Source of the DNA: Bradyrhizobium macuxiense
GTDB taxonomy: Bacteria; Pseudomonadota; Alphaproteobacteria; Rhizobiales; Xanthobacteraceae
DNA: 64,000 nt
NCBI RefSeq assembly: GCF_001542415.1
Contig: NZ_LNCU01000039.1
Location: forward strand, 328,525 to 392,524
Reading direction: 5' to 3'
Below the pieces are notes generated by a model that saw only the letters and a list, made by a program, of their open reading frames with translations, was not told the DNA's origin and did not search any database. Shown here one piece after another: positions 1-6,900 of the stretch. Within the stretch, counting starts at the first letter, position 1; each line of letters begins with the position of its first letter. A program made the position numbers and the translations under genes.

Positions 1-643
1 TCATCTATGCCCAGCTCGCCCGTCCCACGGACTTCAACTGGCGGCGCTATTTACCGCGCGCCAAGAGCAGGCGAGGCTACCGCGGCAAGAAGGGCGGCAG
101 TCCCGCAAGCTTCATCGAAGGCCGTGTTTCCTTGGCAAATCGGCCGATCGAGGTGGCCGACCGCAGCATCCCCGGACATTGGGAGGCCGACCTCGGCCAG
201 GCCGTGCTGACCGTGCATGAGCGCACCTCGCGCCTGCTGCTCGGCATTCGCCTCGCCAGCAAGGTCGCACGCGGTGTCGCCCGCCATCTCGTGCGCTTCT
301 TCGCGAACATGACGCAGGAGCTGCGCCAGACCGTCACCTTCAACAACGGCACCGAGTTCGTCGGTCATTTGGCACTGCATCGCCTCTCGATCGAGACCTT
401 CTTCTGCGATCCTCACGCGCCCTGGCAGAAGGGCGGCATCGAGAACGCCATCGGAGGAATGCGTCGCTTGATCCCTCGCAAGACCGATCTGGCTACCCTG
501 TCCACAACCCGGTTCCGCCAATGCATCGCGGTTTACAACAACACCCCGCGCAAATGCCTTGACTACAGAACGCCTGCGAGTCCTTTGCCCGTCAAGTGTT
601 GCACTTCGAGTGTGAATCCACCCAACTGGCGACGTCAGGATGA
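1..643 (+). pseudogene. IS30-family transposase, 5'-truncated by window edge and frameshifted
   Basis: The reading frame entering at base 3 translates to the C-terminal two thirds of an IS30-type DDE transposase: HWEADL (first catalytic Asp), TFNNGTEF, and KGGIENAIG with the catalytic Glu. In IS30 proteins the second block normally reads TFDNGTEF, so the second catalytic Asp is Asn here. After YRTPA (about base 579) one base appears lost: the other frame continues FARQVLHFECESTQLATSG and stops at 641-643. The copy therefore has both a frameshift and a lost catalytic residue and should be inactive. It marks the left side of the window as mobile-element debris. Confidence 0.85.
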
Positions 644-2151
644 TCGGTGCGTGTCGTCCCCTATCTTTCTCATTGAATGCCGCCGCTCCGGATTGCGCGC
701 TTCAGCCAATTGCCCTGCTGACACGACATTCGCGCTCCGATCACGGGGCGCGTCATGGGCAACGTAATTGCTGATAGCATGTTCTCAATCGATGACGCTC
801 CGCTCAAAAATGGTGAGAGCGTTTTCGCCGGCAAGGAAAGCAGTCGCTGTTATGAATGTTGTACTTGCGACTTCGGCTGTTTCCCGTCAGACGCCGCTTG
901 TCTCAAGCGCGACAACACGACGTTTGCAGCGAGCTGATGCAGCGAGAGGCGCATCATTCCTCGTTGGAAAACTCTCAAGCGGGATTAGCATGTCGATTGC
1001 TTGAAAGACGTGAGGAGATTTATGTGACCATGATGTTTCTCCAGGAACCCATTCGGGTTTTCAAATGAAGATTGCAGGATCCTTTCGATTTCAGACAGCG
1101 CGCGCCTGTATTGCGACGATTTGTCACCTTCAGATCGTGGTTCGATTTGACGGTCGCCACCAATCAGCTTCTAAGGAGCACGGCAGGAATCTGCATACCA
1201 GATTGCGGGTGTTGCACCCGAAGGCGATCTCTCGCCTGACCTTTCATCGGTACCTCAGGCGCGAGCATCGATCAACGGCGAGATGCCGAGCCATTTCCCT
1301 TGAAGCTGAGCGACGACCAGGCAGCAGGGCTCGTGCTGGCAGATGATGAATGAGCTGATGCAGGACGATTGGGATCCTGAGCAACTATTCAGGCAACGGG
1401 ACGAGCTCAAGGTCAAGTTGCTTCGTGCCCAATCGATCATAGCCGAATGTAAGGCAGAATTGGCGGAGCTCGAGCGGAGGCTTGAGCGTCGATCAGTCTC
1501 GTCGCCGATCGATGAACGCCAGGAGCGGAAATCTGCGGCAAACACTTCCGGCGCGTAAGATGCGCGCCACGCAAATCCCAGAGCGTCAATGATCCTGTCG
1601 ACCCGCTGGCTGGCATGTTCACGAGTCAGTCCTGGGACCGTTGAAAACGACGGACGCTCGTGAACGCGGAGTCTCTTCAGACTTAGCAAAGCCTTCAATA
1701 TCTATCGTGTTGCGAACCGACGGCCGAAATGGACGTCTAGATGCGGCACTTCTATCGACTCCGTTTCTCTGTTGTTTGCGGAGCGTTGGCCAGCGGACGC
1801 GCGTTAGATTGATGACGCAGACAGGGGCGTATCATCCGCGATTCCGACCGGACATCATCTTTCCGGATTGGGCCGCTCACGCAGAGGTCTTCGAACTCTA
1901 TTGTTAGAGAGCTAAACCGGAGTGCTTAATCGGCCGTGATTGCTCGGTAAGATCGAGGTACGCCACGACCTGGGCAGTGATCGGGAAAGCTGACCAGCCT
2001 CATTGGGCATCGCCTGGATGTTATGAGAGCTGCCCGACTATGTTCCTCAGGGTAGGTTCTCGAGCAGGGGCTGATAATGGCAATCACCTGAGTTCGCGGA
2101 TGCCAAAACGAGGATTCGAGGCACATCCAAATCCATATGCGGACAGCGATT
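644..2151. other. Long stretch without a recognisable gene
   Basis: About 1.5 kb between the IS30 remnant and the first tts box. Short open frames exist on both strands but none has a family-like translation together with a convincing ribosome site. The only one worth separate mention is the small coiled-coil frame at 1343-1558. Confidence 0.6.
1343..1558 (+). CDS. Small coiled-coil hypothetical protein
   Basis: A 71-residue frame, unrecognised. It is acidic at the N-terminus (MMNELMQDDWDPEQ) followed by a Lys/Glu/Leu-rich segment of about 40 residues (RDELKVKLLRAQ, AELAELERRLERR) with heptad-like spacing expected of a coiled coil. There is no clear Shine-Dalgarno sequence before the tandem ATG codons and no partner gene. 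The composition is more protein-like than neighbouring frames, but it may be a remnant. Confidence 0.25.
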   Translation: MMNELMQDDWDPEQLFRQRDELKVKLLRAQSIIAECKAELAELERRLERRSVSSPIDERQERKSAANTSGA

Positions 2152-2181
2152 TCGACAGCTTCTCGAAAGCTTGGACGAATA
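2152..2181 (+). promoter_or_regulatory. Candidate tts box (TtsI-binding site)
   Basis: The site reads CGACAGCTTCTCGAAAGCT followed by TGGACGAATA. Against the rhizobial tts-box consensus as I recall it (tcGTCAGcTTntcGaaAGct, then spaced C and TA) almost every conserved position fits; the clear mismatch is A for T in GTCAG. It lies about 35 bases before the GTG at 2218 and 75 bases before the one at 2256, a normal distance for TtsI-controlled effector genes. Confidence 0.65.
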
Positions 2182-2217
2182 CGAACCAACGTGGATAGGC
2201 TTAGAGATGAGGTTGGC

Positions 2218-3032
2218 GTGGGCTCGCATGGTTTCGATGCATCTGGTGCTGCACAGTGCCGGTGCAGAACGCCGATCTGGAAGAGCAGCAAGCTCGGGCC
2301 GAACAAGAGGCCTTTGAGCAGCAGCTGGATGCAGCGCGGATGGCCGATACCGCCCGCCTTCACCGGCGTCCCGGCCCTAAACCGCCGGCCAATGTGTCTG
2401 GTACGGATCGCGATTACATTTGGACCATGATTGAGGCCGTCGGCAAGCGCCGAAAGCTGTCACACGCGACGGCCGAGAAATATATCCAGATGCTTTACAA
2501 GGTGGCAGCGTACCTGGGCGAGAGACGCCAATCGCCCGAAGAAACTGATGACAAGACGTTAAATGAGCTTTTTGAGACGGTGTTCAAGAACAACAAGCAT
2601 GTGGGTATTGCACTGCAGGCTCTCCAGGAGCAGCGTGGCGGGCTTAGAAGGCGTAAACGTGGCGCGACTGCTGGGTGTATACGTGGCGCGTATTCGGCAT
2701 CCGTTGGGCGTATACCTGTCGCCCCAACCGAGGCTGATGCTCCGCTTATCGAAAGCATTATAGAAGAAGGGGTCAATAGAAAGCATTGGGCGCCGCCTAG
2801 CCGATCGCTCACCCGCTCCGCCAGACGGGGTCTCTTTGCCGCTTACGGATCAGTTCTGGATGTGGCAGTTGGTCCATACGAAAAGAACATGAGCGCATGT
2901 GAGCAAATGTTGGCCCTTCGCCCGATCGGAAAGTCCATCAGCGAAGCCTACAGTCGCGCGAGCAGAGTTGAGGGCATCCCGCAAGCGCGAAGGCTCCACC
3001 TTGGCACGATGAGCGTCGTTGGCGTGTCTTAG
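2218..3032 (+). CDS. Putative TtsI-controlled type III effector, N-terminus apparently frameshifted
   Basis: The main open frame (2256-3032, 258 residues) has no recognised family. Residues 51-127 form a helical module (DRDYIWTMIEAVGKRRKLSH through AAYLGER to ALQEQRG). Residues 160-202 look like a degenerate second copy (LIESIIEEGVNRKHW, LFAAYG). GTG 2256 has no ribosome site, whereas GTG 2218 is preceded by GATGAGG and opens with VGSHGFDASGAAQ in another frame. Loss of one base near 2255 would separate the two, so the native protein probably began at 2218. The tts box at 2152-2181 is the main reason for calling it an effector. No catalytic motif is visible. It could be a decayed gene or a modular helical effector; function unknown. 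Confidence 0.5.
2643..2725 (+). repeat. Short imperfect repeats around GTGTATACGTGGCGCG
   Basis: Three related 12-16 base units (GGCGTAAACGTGGCGCG, GGTGTATACGTGGCGCG, GGGCGTATACCTGTCGCC) lie between the two modules of the putative effector and encode an Arg/Gly-rich linker. They were found by eye. They may mark local slippage between duplicated modules. Confidence 0.4.
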
Positions 3033-3126
3033 AGCATAGAAAAGCTGATCGTCGGGTTGACAACTGAAAATTCTGCACCACACCGTCACATGTGGTTCAA
3101 CATCTTCTTCGGTCAAAGGAGCAGCG

Positions 3127-3447
3127 ATGGCTACCGTGAAAGTCGATATCAATAACTTCCAGTCGGAAGTTCTGGAATCCGCAGCACCCGTCGTCGTCGA
3201 TTTCTGGGCCGAATGGTGCGATCCCTGCAAGATGATTGCTCCGAGCCTCGAGGAAATCTCCGTCGAGATGGAAGGCAAGGTCAAGGTCGCCAAGCTCAAC
3301 ATCGATGAAAACCCGGAACTCGCCGCCCAATTGGGCGTGCGCTCTATTCCGGCGCTCGCGATCTTCAAGGGCGGCGAGGTGTCCGATTTCTCGGTCGGCA
3401 CCAAACCGAAGACAGCTCTTTTGAACTGGATTTCGAGCGCTGCTTGA
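3127..3447 (+). CDS. trxA: Thioredoxin with WCDPC active site
   Basis: A 106-residue single-domain thioredoxin, the usual family length, expected to act as a cytoplasmic disulfide reductase. The fold markers are present: [10 protein letters not shown], the KVDINNF N-terminal strand, the cis-proline region [12 protein letters not shown], and a C-terminal helix. The active site is WCDPCK where canonical thioredoxin has WCGPCK. Asp between the cysteines should alter redox potential or partner choice. The start is fixed by AAAGGAGCAGCG immediately upstream of ATG. It sits on the same strand between the two tts-box genes, about 95 bases after the first, and has no tts box of its own that I can see. 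It may be a housekeeping paralogue or serve the secretion-linked region. Confidence 0.93.
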   Translation: MATVKVDINNFQSEVLESAAPVVVDFWAEWCDPCKMIAPSLEEISVEMEGKVKVAKLNIDENPELAAQLGVRSIPALAIFKGGEVSDFSVGTKPKTALLNWISSAA

Positions 3448-3840
3448 TCGATATCGCTCAATTTGTCTTATTGGCGCGGGCCTCGCGTAGCTGCTTGATT
3501 TCCACTCGTACGGATCAGTGGCTCTTGGTTGGTTAGGTATTTGCCTGGACGGAGAAAGAGCCCGTGCTCCCGCTGTCCAGACAACGGTGCGGGTCGAGTC
3601 TCGGGAACTGAAACTGGAAGAAGGCGGCCTCAGTGGCCGGCAAATGACGCGATGGTAGCTTAGCCGGACGCGTTACTTTCTGCTAAGGGGCCACCTCCGA
3701 ACTGGAGAAAGGATGCTGTGGTCTTGCCGCATTTGGAAATCTCGAGCTTCCAAGCTTTCTCACTCTGATATCCATAGTTGCTAATCGGCGAGCTTGGCGG
3801 GCTTATGACGCGACACCCTGACGCGGGTGTTCTCGTCGCG
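3448..3840. other. Intergenic region, nothing recognised before the tts box
   Basis: About 390 bases between trxA and the second tts box. No open frame with family-like translation was seen. Confidence 0.5.
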
Positions 3841-3872
3841 ATCGTCAGCATCTCGTAAGCTGGACTCCGCAA
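3841..3872 (+). promoter_or_regulatory. tts box (TtsI-binding site) of the giant effector
   Basis: The site reads ATCGTCAGCATCTCGTAAGC followed by TGGACTCCGCAA. It keeps the GTCAGC core, TCG, AAGCT with its spacing, and the trailing C and A positions of the rhizobial tts box. It ends about 50 bases before the effector ATG at 3924. Confidence 0.75.
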
Positions 3873-3923
3873 TATCCCGTGATCAGAAACCGGCGGCCGG
3901 CCTTTTAAAACGGGAGACTAGGC

Positions 3924-6900
3924 ATGGAGTTTGTCGAGCGAGGCCGGGCTGATCGTGCTTTGTATACCATCATCGAAGAAGATGAGGAAATCCAGCATTC
4001 GATTACGGAAGCTTCTCCGTCAGCAACTGACCATCTGGAGCAGCCAAGCGCAGTGAGCTGGGTGGAATCATCCGATGGGGAAGACAATTCGGTGGGCAGT
4101 ATGTCGCCGCAGCTGGGCGCGGTGCTGGCCGAGATTGAACGTCACCCGAATTCTCGCTTGAATCGCCCCTATCGTGAGTCCGCATTGCTTGACAGCCCTC
4201 GCCTTTTGCGAATTCCGTCACAGGGGCGCGCTACTGACGGCCTTACAGGGATCATCGACCGCAACGCCATCTTGGATTCCTCGGGCGGTATCGCTTCGGA
4301 GATGGACATTCGCAGTTATCGGCTGTGGTGCCTCGAGCGGGGGGCCAGCAGCGGGCAGGAAGCCAATCCATTGACCTTGTCCGCCGCTTCGACGGAGCGC
4401 GATGATGGCCGTGAACTGACCATCCCGGTTCAGCAAGCCGTCTCATCACGTTCCGTCGAGCCCGTGCGTGATCAAGATGCCGAGACCCTGAGATGCGTTT
4501 TGCTGGATCGCGGAGAGTTGGTCGGACAAGCAGGGCGTCCTGATAGCGAAGGAGGCCCGTACCGTATCTCCGACGCAATGTCGGACCAGCAGAAGACGCG
4601 CGAAGCGACGCTTGCCGTCGCCGGCGCGGTGGTTGCCCGCGGCGGCAATCTCGACGGATTTTCGGATCCAGAGTTGGCCGATTTGGTGTACGGCTTCAGC
4701 AGATGGCCGGACCAGCAGAAGACGCGTGAAGCGACGCTTGCCATCGCCGGCGCGGTGGCTGCCCGCGCCGGCAATCTCGACGGATTCTCGGATCAAGAAT
4801 TGGCCAATCTGGTGAACGGTTTCGGCAAGTGGCCGGAAGAAGAAAAAGCACGCAAGGCGATCGTTGCCATCGCCGGCGAGCTCGGTTCCAAGGGCCGTCG
4901 CTTCGCCACTTTCAGCACGCCTGCGCTAGTCAGGGTCGCCAACGGTCTGTCGCGGAGTATCGAGGAGGGAGAGACCGCCGGCGAGGTCGCCGAACCGGCC
5001 TTGCTAAAGGACCGGCTGCATCGGCTGGCGCACTACCTCCAATATGCCGAGGATCGGCTGCAGCGGGCCGATGTCCATGCCATCGCGAGTATATTCAAGG
5101 CGTTCGGCAAGGCGCAGTTGTTGGACGATCTCGGTGCGCTGGCACAGCCGGGGCTGGACAGGCTCGAGGTGTTACGTGCCGCGCCCGAGTTTAAGCGCGA
5201 CAACAATCTCGAGACGATGGGCAATCTTTGCGCCTCCCTGCTGCCACTGGCTCGCAGCCCGAAGCCGGTGTTGCGCTGGCACCGCAGGTCGGCGCTGAAC
5301 CTGCTCAACGCCATCCAGCCGGTGGTGGAACGCAAGATCGATGCCTATCTCAAGTCAGGCCAGGCCGAGCGCACCAGCGGCGCCAATGCAAGCCGCTTCC
5401 CGGCGCTTTCGATCTATCAGGTGCTCAAGAGCCGGGCGGTGCTGGAGACGCTCTACCGGCGGCCCTATGTCGACGGCGACGAGCTCGCCTTGCAGGCCAG
5501 GCAGCAAGAGCTGCACGGCAAGACCAGGCAGATCCTGGACAGTGCCCGCGCCCTCATCTACGCCGACCTTTCCTACAAGAGCTGGAACGTGATCGCCGAG
5601 ATCGAGGCGAAGGAGCCACTCGAAGCGCTCGACACCTTCATGGCGCAGAACGCATCGATGATCCAGGCCCAGCATGCAGCCGCCAGCTTCGATGTCCATC
5701 GGGTCCTTCAGGCCATGGACCACGAGCCGAGACCGCCGCAAGGCGATGCCGGACTGACGCGGCTGCCGGTGGTTGACATGCAAGGCCGGCCGCTGGGCAG
5801 CGAAGCCGAGTTGCGCTATTCCATTTTCCACCGCTTAACCTCGGGCGCGGTGAAGGTGGTGGCGGTGCAGCTAAAGGGAACTCCGACTGGCGCCATGCTC
5901 ACACGCACGCTCACCGTGGAGGGCGTGCCCTACCGCATGGACCTGTTCGGCGGCAGCAAACTGAGGCCGCCGGAAAAGAGCCTGAACCAGCTTGCCTCTC
6001 AGCTGCCCTTCGCGGCCGAAGAGGTCCCAAGCGGCAAGCTTTTGGCGATCCCCTATGCCGAGACGGCTCCGGGGACGGCCTTTGAGCAGCTGTCGCGGGC
6101 CTGGGCGCCGTTCAAGGAAGCCTATTACTATACCCAGCGCCGCGGATTTGCCTCGCCGCCGAGCATCCCCGACGTTGGTCCGCATGATTATGCGCTGGAA
6201 GGGTGCTTCAAGCTGTCCCTTCTGCCCGACCGCCCCGCAGGCGCAGTGCATCCCTTCCGGATCGAGGGGCGAGACGGCGAGATCGCCTTGCGGCCGCATG
6301 ACGGCTGCGGCTTCATCAGGGCCTCACTGGCCGAGCGCATGCCGGCCATTGCCCGAACTCGCCACGACGCTCCCGAGCGGATGCCGGCCTTTGCCGATAA
6401 AAGGCAATCGGCGGTACCGCCCTCGGCGCTGCAACATTATCCACGCAGCGTCGAGGTGGCACAGGAGACCCGCGAGAAGGCTCTGGCTTGGCTCGAAACC
6501 CATCAAAGCCTCACCGCCGAGGAGCTGTTCCGGACGGTCACGGGCGGGCATATCGAGGGTTCGGGCGCTATCGCCGTGCCGTCCAGCGACGAATACCTGC
6601 ATGTGCCGACGGGCAAGAGCAAGACCTTGACCCGTGACGCGGGCGTGCTTGTAGGACGCTCCCCCTATGACAAGCCCAACCTGCGCCCGTTCGCCGCCGA
6701 CCGGGTCAGGTCGGCGGGCGATGGCGATCGGACCGCGGCGTTCCTGGATCGGTGCGTGGCCTTCCAATACAGCTTCAACGTCGCGCACAGGTCGGGGGCC
6801 GGGCTTGCCGCCGACGATCCGACCTTCTTTGCCAAAGGCATCTTGATCGTTGTGCCCGACGAAATGTGGCCGGCGGACTTCGCCGAGCGCGGGGTGGTGA

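Noticed and set aside
1975..1998. Minus-strand GGTCAGCTTTCCCGATCAC as a tts box
   Set aside because: Lacks the CGAAAGC half at the correct spacing and no gene starts downstream on that strand.
3745..3778. Minus-strand TATCAGAGTGAGAAAGCTTG as a tts box
   Set aside because: Spacing between TCAG and GAAAGC is one base short and it faces only a 70-codon frame without support.
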